Shown piece after piece: positions 38,950 through 47,816 of a stretch of 64,000 bases of DNA. The stretch comes from Clostridia bacterium (lineage in GTDB: Bacteria > Bacillota > Clostridia > Oscillospirales > Acutalibacteraceae): the NCBI GenBank assembly GCA_017429345.1, contig JAFRPB010000173.1, positions 1 through 64,000 on the forward strand, given 5' to 3'. The position numbers and the translations under genes are program-made. The notes beneath the pieces were generated by a model. It saw nothing but the letters and a program-made list of their open reading frames with translations, was not told the DNA's origin and ran no database searches. Position 1 is the first letter of the stretch. Every line of letters starts with the position of its first letter.

Positions 38950-40181
38950 AACGCTGCGTCATCATCGGCAACGGCGCCGCGGCGGCGGGCTGCATCGAGG
39001 GGATCCGCTCGGTCGACGCCGAAGCGGAGATCACGGTCGTCTCCGCCGAAAACCACGCCGTTTACGGAAGGCCACTGATCTCTTATTTTCTTGAAGGCAA
39101 AACCGATCCCGCGCATATGAATTACCGGGACGCGGACTTTTATGAAAAAAACGGCTGCCGTGTTCTTTATGGCAGAACGGCGGTCGGGCTTGACCCCGAA
39201 AAAAAGGAAGTCACGCTCGACGGCGGGGAGAAGCTTCCCTTCGACGCGGTCTGCGTCGCGACGGGATCGTCGCCCTTTGTGCCGCCCTTTGAAGGACTTG
39301 ATACGGTCGAGAAGAAATTTTCGTTCATGACGCTCGACGACGCCGAGGCGCTCGCAGAGGCGGTAAATCAGGATTCCCGCGTGCTGATCGTCGGCGCGGG
39401 GCTGATCGGGCTCAAGTGCGCCGAAGGGCTGCACGGCAGAGTCGGTTCAATCGTCGTCTGCGATCTTGCCGACCGGGTGCTCTCGAGCATCCTCGACGCG
39501 GAATGCGCGGGGCGTATGCAAAAACGTCTTGAGGAGAACGGGATCGGATTTCTGCTTGCCGACAGCGCCGTGCGGTTTGATAAAAACACCGCGTATATGC
39601 GCAGCGGGAAAGAAGTCGGCTTCGATATCCTCGTCCTTTGCGTCGGCGTGCGGGCGAATACCGCGCTTGTGAAGGACGCAGGCGGCGAGGTGGGCAGAGG
39701 GATCGCCGTGGATGAAACGATGCGCACTTCTCTGTCGGACGTATACGCCTCGGGCGACTGCACCGAGAGCGTCGACTGCTCCAGCGGCGTGCGCAAGGTC
39801 ATGGCGCTGATGCCCAACGCCTATATGCAGGGCTTTGCCGCGGGCGTCAATATGGCGGGGGGCGAGACACGTTTCGACAACGCGATCCCGATGAACTCCG
39901 TGGGCTTCTTCGGGCTGCACGCGATGACCGCCGGCACCTACGAAGGCGAGTTATACGAAGAAAAAACCGAGGATACCCTCAAACGGTTTTACGTAAAAGA
40001 CGATCTGCTGAAGGGATTTATCCTGATCGGTGACACGACGCGGACGGGGATCTATACCTCTCTGATCCGCGAACGGACGAAGCTTTCATCCATTGATTTT
40101 TCGCTTCTTCTACAGAGCGCGACCACCGCCGCGTTCTCCGAGAAAGAGCGCAGGATCAAATTCGGAGGTGCGAAAAAATGA
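38946..40181 (+). CDS. NAD(P)/FAD-dependent oxidoreductase of the glutamate synthase operon
   Basis: A 411-residue flavoprotein of the pyridine-nucleotide-disulfide oxidoreductase superfamily: FAD motif 'IIGNGAAAAGCIEG', ATG motif 'VCVATGSSPFVPP', NAD(P) motif 'VLIVGAGLIGLKCAEGL', and 'DVYASGDC'. It resembles NADH oxidase or ferredoxin reductases, not the usual GltD. By position it feeds electrons from NAD(P)H through the ferredoxin to glutamate synthase. Four-base overlaps at both ends. Confidence 0.82.
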   Translation: MKRCVIIGNGAAAAGCIEGIRSVDAEAEITVVSAENHAVYGRPLISYFLEGKTDPAHMNYRDADFYEKNGCRVLYGRTAVGLDPEKKEVTLDGGEKLPFDAVCVATGSSPFVPPFEGLDTVEKKFSFMTLDDAEALAEAVNQDSRVLIVGAGLIGLKCAEGLHGRVGSIVVCDLADRVLSSILDAECAGRMQKRLEENGIGFLLADSAVRFDKNTAYMRSGKEVGFDILVLCVGVRANTALVKDAGGEVGRGIAVDETMRTSLSDVYASGDCTESVDCSSGVRKVMALMPNAYMQGFAAGVNMAGGETRFDNAIPMNSVGFFGLHAMTAGTYEGELYEEKTEDTLKRFYVKDDLLKGFILIGDTTRTGIYTSLIRERTKLSSIDFSLLLQSATTAAFSEKERRIKFGGAKK

Positions 40182-40900
40182 CGCGGATCGAAGCGAACGG
40201 ACTTGACCACAAAGCGCTGAATGAGGCGCTGCGTGCGGGGGAACGCGAATGCGCCCTCGTCGGCTGCGGCGGACAGCGTTTCCTCGGCGCGGGCATGGCG
40301 GATAAGGAGATAACGATTGACGGCGTGCCGGGCAACGCGCTCGGGGCGTATCTCAACGGCGCGCGCATCACCGTGCGCGGCAACGCGCAGGACGCGGTCG
40401 GCGACACGATGAACGAGGGTCTGATCGCCGTCTTCGGCAACATCGGCGACGCGGCGGGCTACGCGATGCGCGGTGGGCGGATCTACGTTAAGGGCGACGC
40501 GGGCTACCGCGCGGGGATCCATATGAAAGAATATCACGAGAAAAAGCCGGTCATGGTGATCGGCGGCTCGGCGGGCAGCTTTCTGGGCGAATATCAGGCC
40601 GGCGGCGTGATCGTCGTGCTCGGGCTCGGCGGTGAAACGAAGCGGATCGTCGGCAATTTCCCCTGCACGGGCATGCACGGCGGCAAGATGTTCCTGCGCT
40701 CGGACTGCAAAGACGTGCGCTTCCCGAAGCAGGTCACCGCGCGTCCCGCCGTGGCGCAGGATCTGACGGAGCTCAGACCGATCCTTGAGGACTACTGCAA
40801 AGTTTTCGGGTATGATCCCGACAAAATGATCGACGTGCCGTTCACCGTGATCGTACCGGATACGGCGAACCCCTATCAGCAGATGTACGTCGCGAACTGA
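40178..40900 (+). CDS. Glutamate synthase GXGXG subunit (split GltB domain 3)
   Basis: A 240-residue right-handed beta-helix matching the C-terminal GltB domain, which has a structural role in the ammonia channel. The glycine repeats read as 'GCGGQRFLGAGMADKEI', 'GNALGAYLNGARITVRGNAQDAVGDTM', 'GNIGDAAGYAMRGG', 'GDAGYRAGIHM', 'GGSAGSFLGEYQAGG'. Last gene of the operon, ahead of a strong terminator. Confidence 0.88.
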   Translation: MTRIEANGLDHKALNEALRAGERECALVGCGGQRFLGAGMADKEITIDGVPGNALGAYLNGARITVRGNAQDAVGDTMNEGLIAVFGNIGDAAGYAMRGGRIYVKGDAGYRAGIHMKEYHEKKPVMVIGGSAGSFLGEYQAGGVIVVLGLGGETKRIVGNFPCTGMHGGKMFLRSDCKDVRFPKQVTARPAVAQDLTELRPILEDYCKVFGYDPDKMIDVPFTVIVPDTANPYQQMYVAN

Positions 40901-40915
40901 TCAAAGATAAAACAA

Positions 40916-40953
40916 ATCCCGCTGTCGGAGCGCTCCGGCAGCGGGATCGTTTT
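40916..40953 (+). terminator. Terminator of the glutamate synthase operon
   Basis: A 15-bp stem (ATCCCGCTGTCGGAG with CTCCGGCAGCGGGAT), two-base loop, then CGTTTTATT. Confidence 0.9.
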
Positions 40954-41087
40954 ATTCTGTTTTATAATTCGGATGTTTGTTATTTTCCGCTCGCGAACGG
41001 GATGCCCTCCGCGGCGGCGTAACTCTCAGCAAATTCGGAACAATACCGAAGCTCCGCTCTTTGGCACCGTTGTTTTTATTGCATATA

Positions 41088-41116
41088 TTGACAATGATGC
41101 AAATATGACTTATCAT
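41088..41116 (+). promoter_or_regulatory. Promoter of the esterase/GH106-like pair
   Basis: TTGACA (41088-41093), 17 bases, TATCAT (41111-41116). Its position excludes start codons further upstream for the following gene. Nothing else is seen in 40954-41188. Confidence 0.65.
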
Positions 41117-41188
41117 AATATAGGAAACCAAGAACAGTCCAGCGCTGCGGACGGCGCAGCCGCAATAACAAAGAATGAGGCGATCAAC

Positions 41189-42103
41189 GTGAAAGACAGA
41201 TATTTTCCGGTACATCTTTATCTGAAGAACGTGCGCAGAAAACAGCATAACCGCGGACCGTATGAGGGAAAGATCTTTATCGTGCCGCGCGGGAAGGAAA
41301 AGGGCGTGCGGGTGCGGCTTTACCGTCCCGTTAGCGATTCGGGGCGGACTCTGCCCGTACTGTTCAATGTGCACGGCGGCGGGTGGATCTTCGGCGACGC
41401 GGAGGGCGTCGACCTGCAGTCGCAGTATCTTGCGAACCACCTCGACTGCTTTGTCGTCAATATCGATTATCTGATGGCCGACGAAAAGCCGTTTCCGTAT
41501 CAGCAGACGGAGATCGCGGATACCGTGGAATATTTCATTTCTCACTGCCGTACATATCATATCGATCCCGACAGGATCGCGCTCATGGGCTATTCTGCGG
41601 GCGGGCATCTGTGCGCCGGCGCGGCGATCCTTCTTCGCGAGAGGGGCGTGAGGCTCTGCACGCAGGTGCTCTGTTACCCGTTTTTGAATTTCATCGGCTT
41701 TGATTACGCGAAATACGGCGGGTATTCTGAAAAGATCGCTCCGGCGTTCAACCGTGCGATCGACCGCATCTTCTTCGAAAACGAGCCAAAGGACAGTCTG
41801 CTCGTCTCTCCGGGCAATGCGGAAGCATACGAACTCCGGGGGCTTGCCCCTGCCGTGATCATTACCTGCGGGGCGGGCGATCCGCTGCTGCCGCAGGGGG
41901 AGGAATACGCCTGGAAGCTCACCGGGGCAGGCGTGAAGAATGTTTATAAAGAATATGAAAAGGCGGTCCACGGCTTTATGGAGCACAATTTTCCCGACGA
42001 CCCGGCTGTCTTCGAGCATGAGGACGAGCAGGATCGTCTGATGCGCGAGGCGGTCGAATTCGTGCGAGATCAGGATATTTTCGCAATTCCGGAAGAAGCA
42101 TGA
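41189..42103 (+). CDS. Alpha/beta hydrolase (HSL-type esterase)
   Basis: A 304-residue esterase/acetyl-hydrolase. Oxyanion motif 'HGGGWIFGD', nucleophile elbow 'GYSAGGHLC', acid 'CGAGDPLLPQ' and 'AVHGFMEH' histidine give the complete HSL/GDSAG-like set. The GTG at 41189 is chosen: GAGG lies 8 bases upstream, and the reading frame further up contains the promoter. Its stop overlaps the start of a glycosidase-like gene by four bases, suggesting removal of acyl groups from the same glycan. Confidence 0.75.
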   Translation: MKDRYFPVHLYLKNVRRKQHNRGPYEGKIFIVPRGKEKGVRVRLYRPVSDSGRTLPVLFNVHGGGWIFGDAEGVDLQSQYLANHLDCFVVNIDYLMADEKPFPYQQTEIADTVEYFISHCRTYHIDPDRIALMGYSAGGHLCAGAAILLRERGVRLCTQVLCYPFLNFIGFDYAKYGGYSEKIAPAFNRAIDRIFFENEPKDSLLVSPGNAEAYELRGLAPAVIITCGAGDPLLPQGEEYAWKLTGAGVKNVYKEYEKAVHGFMEHNFPDDPAVFEHEDEQDRLMREAVEFVRDQDIFAIPEEA

Positions 42104-44388
42104 ATACGCTCAAAGACTATCTGGAGCATCAGGTTGACTTTTCTGCGGAGTTGTTTCAAAGCGGGGATAAAGTTCTCGCACCCGTGATGACATGGGCGTG
42201 GTTCCGCGGACCTGAGAGGGACGAAATGAAACGGGAGCTCGACGCGGCGAAACGCGCCGGGTTCGGCACGGTATATATTTTACCGATGCCGAAGGAATTC
42301 CGTCCCGGGACGATGCCGACGGAACTTGAGGGCTATCTCACGCCGGCGTATTTTGATAAGGTACACGAAGCGCTGGAATACGCGGACGGGATCGGTCTTT
42401 CGATCTGGCTGTACGACGAGGGCGGCTGGCCCTCCGGCGGCGCGTGCGGCAGGGTGCTCGCGCAGAAGCCGGAGCTGCGCGCCCGCCGCGTGCGGCAGGA
42501 TGAGGACGGAGCGTTTTCTATTGCGGAGCAGGGCGGCCTTTGTCCCGATCTCTATTCCGCAGAAGCCGCCGAATGCTTTACGCGGATCACGCACGACGCT
42601 TATGCGCGAGAGCTGTGCGGACTTTCGGAAAAGGTCGCGGCGATCTTTACCGACGAGCCCGCAGGGTATGCCGACGCGGCGGGACCTGACATTCTCCGTA
42701 CATTTGAAGAAACGTACGGATACCGGCTTGAAGAGCATTTCGACGCGATCGTCTCACCCGACGGCGGAGCGGAACATGCGCGTGTGCGCCGCGATTATTT
42801 CACTGTGCTCGGGCGGTTGTTTCAGAAAACAGCGGAGATTTATCGCCGCGCGGCGAATTCGCAAGGCTGGCTCCTCATCGGGCATCTCGATCGGGATCAT
42901 ACCGCGGACGCGGGCGTGACAAAGGGTTACGGCAATTTTCTCCGCGCGCTCAAAAGTCTGGATATCCCGGGCGTTGACGCGATCGGCGGGCAGATCCTGT
43001 CCGACGGCAGCCGCATGGACGGACACGCGCTCGCCTTTTTCCCGCGCTTCGCTTCTTCTGCAGCCGTGCAGAAGAACAGTCCGCTGGCGCTTTCGGAATC
43101 CTTCGCGGTTTACGGCAATGCGCTTTCGGGCGACGCGATGCGGTATGTGCTGAATTATCAGCTCGTGCGCGGGATCGATCTTTTTAACTTTATGCTGACG
43201 CCGGACACGGTACGGGGCAGATACGCGTTCAGCGAGCGCCCGTATTTCCATCCGGATTTTCCCGGATATTATGCGCTTGACAGCCTCTGCGCCGAGATCG
43301 GGCGCGAATGCGTCTATATGGCGGCGGGACTGCACGCGGCTGAGACTGCGCTTTTGTACCCTTGGGAAGAGATCGCAGCCGGAGGAAAGGCGGGACTTTC
43401 CGCGATCGAAGCCTTCCGCGCGGCGGGCGACCGGCTTGAGGCGCAAGGGGCCGATTTTGACCTGATCGACGTCGAAACGATCCTGTCTTCTCCCATTGAA
43501 AACATGACGCTTCTCTGCGGCGGCGCGGTATATACGCGCGTCGTGATCCCCGCGGGGATATCTTTGTCATCTGAAATGCGCCGGAAGCTGTCTATGCTGC
43601 GGGGAGAAGCAAAGGAATTCGTGAAAACGGACGAACCGTGCTTTCTGCACCGCACCGTCCGATGCAAAGACGGCGAGCTGCATATCTGTGTTTTCAATCA
43701 GAGCAATGAAGAAAAGACCGCCCGCGTGTTCGTCAAAACGGACCGTCCGCTTCTGCGCGCCGATCCGAAAACGGGGGAGTTCCTGCCGTTTCGCAGCGGG
43801 GACGCCCTGACGCTGTCTTCCGGGCAGTGCGCGCTGCTGACGACCGCAAAAGATAACGCCGTTCTCGCCGGAACAAAAAAGTGCGGAGAAGCGCTTCCCC
43901 TGATTCCGGTCTCCGCCGCCGCGGTATCGGAATTTCGTTTGAGCGGCAGCGGCGCCGTGCTTGAGACGTCGTGCAAAGAGCTTTTGCCGCCGGATCCCGG
44001 TGGGGCGGAATTCCCGCCGGAATTCTGCGGGGAGATCTCGTACAGCTTTTCGTTTGAAGCCGACCGGGCGCACGATCTGACGCTCGATATTACCGAGCTG
44101 CGATATTTCGCTGAAGTCTTTGTCAACGGGGCGCGCGTCGGTTCGATCTGTACATCCCCGTATCGGTTGTCGATCAAAAAGCGTTATTTGCTGCAGGGAA
44201 CGAATGAACTTATCGTAAAGGTCGCCGACCTTGCAGGTTCGGCGTACGCGCGATATCCCGCGGAGCGGTTTTTCGACCGGAAGGACCTTGGGCCCTATCA
44301 TGAACGCACGCTCCGTTTTGAAAAACAGGTGCGGCCGGGCGGTTTTGCGGGCCTGAGATTATATCAAACGGAATATGCCGACAGCTGA
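42100..44388 (+). CDS. Glycoside hydrolase, GH106 alpha-L-rhamnosidase-like
   Basis: A 762-residue protein without a signal peptide, so cytoplasmic. Barrel features 'WAWFRGPERDEM', 'YDEGGWPSGGACG' and 'IFTDEPAGY' are typical of GH106-type rhamnosidase-like proteins; the C-terminal 150 residues look like a jelly-roll sugar-binding module ('FVNGARVGSICTSPYRL'). The family assignment is by motif resemblance and other uncharacterised GH groups are possible. Coupled to the esterase by ATGA overlap. Confidence 0.62.
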   Translation: MNTLKDYLEHQVDFSAELFQSGDKVLAPVMTWAWFRGPERDEMKRELDAAKRAGFGTVYILPMPKEFRPGTMPTELEGYLTPAYFDKVHEALEYADGIGLSIWLYDEGGWPSGGACGRVLAQKPELRARRVRQDEDGAFSIAEQGGLCPDLYSAEAAECFTRITHDAYARELCGLSEKVAAIFTDEPAGYADAAGPDILRTFEETYGYRLEEHFDAIVSPDGGAEHARVRRDYFTVLGRLFQKTAEIYRRAANSQGWLLIGHLDRDHTADAGVTKGYGNFLRALKSLDIPGVDAIGGQILSDGSRMDGHALAFFPRFASSAAVQKNSPLALSESFAVYGNALSGDAMRYVLNYQLVRGIDLFNFMLTPDTVRGRYAFSERPYFHPDFPGYYALDSLCAEIGRECVYMAAGLHAAETALLYPWEEIAAGGKAGLSAIEAFRAAGDRLEAQGADFDLIDVETILSSPIENMTLLCGGAVYTRVVIPAGISLSSEMRRKLSMLRGEAKEFVKTDEPCFLHRTVRCKDGELHICVFNQSNEEKTARVFVKTDRPLLRADPKTGEFLPFRSGDALTLSSGQCALLTTAKDNAVLAGTKKCGEALPLIPVSAAAVSEFRLSGSGAVLETSCKELLPPDPGGAEFPPEFCGEISYSFSFEADRAHDLTLDITELRYFAEVFVNGARVGSICTSPYRLSIKKRYLLQGTNELIVKVADLAGSAYARYPAERFFDRKDLGPYHERTLRFEKQVRPGGFAGLRLYQTEYADS

Positions 44389-44457
44389 TTTTAAGATAAT
44401 TGCCTGAATCTTTTCGTTCGGTGATATTTTTGAAAATATAAAAAAGGAGAGATTTTT

Positions 44458-44874
44458 ATGTTGGGAACAGTGTTAATTGCGATCGGTGTGATCTTTCTTA
44501 TTTCCGGTCTTGTCTATCTGATCGTGAAAGTCCCGAAGTCGCGCCGCGAGCAGGAACGCCGCACCGCCGAGGTCCCCGGTACGATCATGCACGAGCGTGA
44601 AGTGCGCCGGCGCAAAAAATCCACAAAGCTCTATTACGATATGCTTTATACCGTGAACGGTCAGCAGTTTCAGCTGAAAGACGTGCGGTCGATGACGCGG
44701 CACACGGTCGGGGAGAAGGTCCGTATCGCCTACAACCCGGAAGACCCGGAGGACGCGCACGCGAACGAGCTGCATTCCTCCCCCGAAGAAACAAAAAAAT
44801 CCGGGATCGTTTTGCTGATCGTCGGCGCGGTCGTCGTGGTAATCGGCGTGATCTGTATGTTCATGGCGAAATGA
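44458..44874 (+). CDS. Small DUF3592-like membrane protein
   Basis: A 138-residue protein with two membrane helices (about 4-24 and 115-135) flanking a beta-rich loop (30-100), containing 'GTIMHEREVRRRKKSTKLYY' and 'VGEKVRIAYNPEDPED', the DUF3592 pattern. Function unknown. AAGGAGAG precedes the ATG; its stop overlaps the next start. Confidence 0.65.
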   Translation: MLGTVLIAIGVIFLISGLVYLIVKVPKSRREQERRTAEVPGTIMHEREVRRRKKSTKLYYDMLYTVNGQQFQLKDVRSMTRHTVGEKVRIAYNPEDPEDAHANELHSSPEETKKSGIVLLIVGAVVVVIGVICMFMAK

Positions 44875-46025
44875 TCGATCCTGTTATGAAAAAGCTCGAT
44901 ATCGAAAAACTCTCCGTGCTGCTTCGCGAGCATGCCGAAACGGAACTGAACGACCGGAAGATCCGCGGCAAGGAGATCGTAATTCACCAAAACGGCGCGC
45001 CGGTATATCACGAGACCTTCGGCTCATCGTGCGCGGATGGGAACCTCCTTGAAAAGAACCGCATTTACCGCCTTGCCTCTATGACGAAGCCGATCACGGC
45101 GACTGCGGTACTGCAGCTTGCCGACCGCGGGCTGCTCGATATCGACGGGCCAGCGTCGAAGTATTTCCCGCAGATGAAAGAGCTGAAAGCGGCGACGGTG
45201 AAGGACGGAAAGATCGTAAAGCTCGTTCCTGCGAAGAATGAGATCAGGATCTGCGATCTGCTGTCGCACACGAGCGGGATCGGCTGTTCTCCCGTCTTTG
45301 AGCTGATGTCTTCCACGTCAAAGCTGCCGCTTGACGAAGCGATCCGTGAGATCCTGCGGCAGCCGCTTTCGTTTGAGCCGCGCACGAGCCAGATGTACAG
45401 CCCGACCGACGCGTTCGACGTCGCCGCCGGGATCGTCGAGCTCGTCTCCGGCATGTCCTTTGACGAATATCTGAAAAAGAATATCTTCGAGCCTCTTGAA
45501 ATGCCGGATACGACCTTCGATCCGACTGCAGAGCAGCGACGGCGCACGGTCGCGCTGTTCGGTTGTACGCCGGAGGGAGAGTGCTTCGATGCGCCTATGT
45601 CGGAGGAATTCGTTTTTGCCGATTATTTGCCGCGGCGCATGGCCGCCGGCGCGGGGCTCATATCGACCGCCCGTGATTATATGCACTTTGCCGATATGCT
45701 CTGCAGCGGCGGGACCGCGTTCAACGGCGCGCGGATCTTATCTCCCGAGGCGGTAAAACGCATGTCCTCGTCGAATATCCCCGAAAACATCGATATGGGC
45801 TATGAGCGCTGGGGACTCGGCGTGCGGGTCATTTTTTCGCCTAAGTATCCTTACGGGCTCGGCGTCGGCTGCTTCGGCTGGAGCGGCGCTTACGGCACGC
45901 ATTTCTGGGTCGATCCGGCGAACTGCCTTGCGGTCGTGATGATGAAAAACGGGATCTACGACGGCGGCGCGGGGAACAACAGCGCGACCGCGCTCGAACG
46001 GGACGTCAGCGCCTGCCTTATATAA
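44871..46025 (+). CDS. Serine hydrolase, class C beta-lactamase family
   Basis: A 384-residue beta-lactamase/D-alanyl carboxypeptidase-type esterase. Catalytic S-x-x-K is 'LASMTKPITATAVLQ' (about residue 68); 'MYSPTDAFDVAAGIVE' supplies the Y-x-N-like motif; a C-terminal 'GWSGAYGTHFWVDP' corresponds to the H/K-x-G box region. No signal peptide, so probably a cytoplasmic esterase rather than a resistance enzyme. Translationally coupled to the upstream small membrane protein. Confidence 0.8.
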   Translation: MIDPVMKKLDIEKLSVLLREHAETELNDRKIRGKEIVIHQNGAPVYHETFGSSCADGNLLEKNRIYRLASMTKPITATAVLQLADRGLLDIDGPASKYFPQMKELKAATVKDGKIVKLVPAKNEIRICDLLSHTSGIGCSPVFELMSSTSKLPLDEAIREILRQPLSFEPRTSQMYSPTDAFDVAAGIVELVSGMSFDEYLKKNIFEPLEMPDTTFDPTAEQRRRTVALFGCTPEGECFDAPMSEEFVFADYLPRRMAAGAGLISTARDYMHFADMLCSGGTAFNGARILSPEAVKRMSSSNIPENIDMGYERWGLGVRVIFSPKYPYGLGVGCFGWSGAYGTHFWVDPANCLAVVMMKNGIYDGGAGNNSATALERDVSACLI

Positions 46026-46044
46026 ACAGAAGGGAAAAGACCGT

Positions 46045-46530
46045 ATGAAAAGGAAAACAGCCTTTTGTGTGATTCTATGCGTCGCAGGCGTCGTTTTGCT
46101 TGCCGCGGTCGGTCTTTGGAGGTGTCTCGAAATGAAGAAAGATAAGCAAATAATCTCGTTTGTAAAAATCACGCTTGACGAGTCCGGAATGCGTTTTCGT
46201 CATGAATACGAAATCGTCTTTTCGGACGGACAGGCAGAGGTGAAATACTATACCTTCTCTTATTCGGACGGCGAAGAACAAAGGATCCCCGAAAAAAGCG
46301 CGGAATGCGGTGCTGACGAAGTCCTTGCGCTTCTGAACGACTGCAGGGTCTTCGGGTGGGACGGCTTTGTCGGCAAGCATCCGCGCGGCGTTCTTGACGG
46401 GATCATGTTCACTTTCAACGCGACCGTAAATGGCGGCGAAACAATATACGCGCACGGATCTCAGAACTTTCCGAAAAAGTACAGAGAATTCCGTGACGGT
46501 CTGTATGAAATGCTGAATAGACAGGATTGA
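46045..46530 (+). CDS. Hypothetical membrane-tethered protein
   Basis: A 161-residue protein with one N-terminal hydrophobic segment (about 5-25) followed by a soluble, probably extracellular domain of no family I recognise. A short gap of 19 bases to the hydrolase suggests co-transcription. A strong terminator follows. Confidence 0.6.
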   Translation: MKRKTAFCVILCVAGVVLLAAVGLWRCLEMKKDKQIISFVKITLDESGMRFRHEYEIVFSDGQAEVKYYTFSYSDGEEQRIPEKSAECGADEVLALLNDCRVFGWDGFVGKHPRGVLDGIMFTFNATVNGGETIYAHGSQNFPKKYREFRDGLYEMLNRQD

Positions 46531-46536
46531 AAAAGA

Positions 46537-46572
46537 AAAGCTCCGCGGTTTCAAGGTCAGCCGCGGAGCTTT
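46537..46572. terminator. Bidirectional terminator between convergent genes
   Basis: Perfect 12-bp stem AAAGCTCCGCGG/CCGCGGAGCTTT with a 12-base loop and A/T tails on both sides. Confidence 0.88.
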
Positions 46573-46589
46573 GTTATTATACTGCAGAA

Positions 46590-47522
46590 TCAAAAACCGA
46601 CGCTGTTTAAAAACGCCTCAAAAGCGGCGATTGACTCGTCGGTACGGGTCGTAGTCCAACCGCTTTTGCCGTTGTTGCGGATCTCGTAAACGTCGTCGCC
46701 GTGCTGCGTATAATACTCATAAGGCGTGTCGTCGTCCGTCTTGAGAACTGTGTATTCGAGCTCGCTGACTGTTTTTTGCTCGTATTCCTTCTCTTCACTG
46801 AGTACGCTTGCCATAGTTGCGTTTTTAAACACGCGGACCATGAGCGTGAAATCAACGGAGTCGTCGCTCTCGCCGTAGTTCCAGAAGACGCTCTTTTTTG
46901 TGACCGTGCCGTCGGGCGTCGAGAGCAGTTTGATCGAGGTCCCGGCAATGTGCAGATTCTCGTCGATCGTATACCGGATATCGTAAAGATCGATATCGTC
47001 GATGCTCGTTTCGGTCGCGTCTGTAAAGCTGACCTGTGCGAGCAGCGTATCGAGCAGCGAGCCGTCGCCGCCTTCGCCGGGAGCGTACGACACGGCGTAA
47101 AGATCTTCAGCTTTCTGCGCGAAAGCGAGATAGTTGCCGGATCTTTCGGTGATCATAAAGCTCTGACCGCCCGCTTCTCTGGTCTCAAGCTCGGAGGTAT
47201 CCATGATCGTCGACAGATCCTGTCCTTTCATATAGGCGTAAGTGATGCTTCCGCCGTCTGCAAGGGAATAAACAAGATCCTTTTCGAGCAGACCGCCGTT
47301 CGCGTCCAGATCGGTGTAACGCTCGACGGTCTCGTATTCCTGCGGCGCAGTAAAGCAAAGATCCATGACCTGCGTATCGTCCGCCGCTGTCAGCACGACG
47401 GGCTCGGTGGGTTCTTCCGTCGTCGTGATCCCGTTGTCCGTCTTTTTGCCGGAGCCGCCGGAACATGCGGCGAGAGAGAGCAGCAGAAGCGCTGCGAGCA
47501 ACAATGCGATCGTTTTCTTCAT
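46590..47522 (-). CDS. Lipoprotein of unknown function
   Basis: A 310-residue lipoprotein: hydrophobic signal then lipobox 'LLSLAACSGG', with acylated Cys about 21. The mature part begins with a Gly/Ser/Thr-rich linker and has no recognised domain. The ATG at 47522 is chosen because AGGAG sits 9 bases upstream; an earlier in-frame ATG at 47540 has no site. It has its own consensus promoter. Confidence 0.75.
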   Translation of the reverse strand: MKKTIALLLAALLLLSLAACSGGSGKKTDNGITTTEEPTEPVVLTAADDTQVMDLCFTAPQEYETVERYTDLDANGGLLEKDLVYSLADGGSITYAYMKGQDLSTIMDTSELETREAGGQSFMITERSGNYLAFAQKAEDLYAVSYAPGEGGDGSLLDTLLAQVSFTDATETSIDDIDLYDIRYTIDENLHIAGTSIKLLSTPDGTVTKKSVFWNYGESDDSVDFTLMVRVFKNATMASVLSEEKEYEQKTVSELEYTVLKTDDDTPYEYYTQHGDDVYEIRNNGKSGWTTTRTDESIAAFEAFLNSVGF

Positions 47523-47556
47523 AACAATATCTCCTATCATGTATTTTTGTGCTTAC

Positions 47557-47585
47557 ATTATAAGAAATCCCCGGCGGAATGTCAA
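47557..47585 (-). promoter_or_regulatory. Consensus promoter of the lipoprotein gene
   Basis: Minus strand TTGACA (47585-47580), 17 bases, TATAAT (47562-47557). Confidence 0.85.
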
Positions 47586-47647
47586 CTGCATATCCGGGTC
47601 CTGTCCGAAAAAAGCGCAGAAAAACCGTATTCGGGCAAAGCGGACGG

Positions 47648-47676
47648 TTGCATTCCGTGGGGAGGCGTGGTATACT
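47648..47676 (+). promoter_or_regulatory. Promoter of the 47817-51949 operon
   Basis: TTGCAT (47648-47653), 17 bases, TATACT (47671-47676). Transcription would start near 47683, placing two heptad arrays in a 5' leader of about 130 bases. Confidence 0.6.
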
Positions 47677-47686
47677 GCGGGTAGGG

Positions 47687-47742
47687 AGATACGAGATTCG
47701 AGAAACAAGATACGAGATAAGAGATATGAGATTCGAGAGTTG
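47687..47742. repeat. Heptad array D1: eight AGATWCG-type units
   Basis: AGATACG, AGATTCG, AGAAACA, AGATACG, AGATAAG, AGATATG, AGATTCG, AGAGTTG in exact 7-bp phase. Confidence 0.85.
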
Positions 47743-47757
47743 CGTCTTATGGCTCCA

Positions 47758-47799
47758 GTCTTTGATCTTTGGTCTTTGGTCTTCAGTCTTCAGTCTTAA
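47758..47799. repeat. Heptad array D2: six GTCTTYR-type units
   Basis: GTCTTTG, ATCTTTG, GTCTTTG, GTCTTCA, GTCTTCA, GTCTTAA, ending 17 bases before the start codon of the next gene. Confidence 0.85.
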
Positions 47800-47816
47800 G
47801 AAAGAGAGAGTTGCCC

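Noticed and set aside
40973-41188. A longer N-terminus for the alpha/beta hydrolase
   Set aside because: The frame is open, but it contains the likely promoter (41088-41116) and encodes no conserved sequence; the GTG at 41189 has a proper ribosome-binding site.
44871-46025. Class C beta-lactamase as an antibiotic-resistance gene
   Set aside because: No signal peptide, an atypical second motif and no resistance context; family members are usually esterases or peptidase-like hydrolases.
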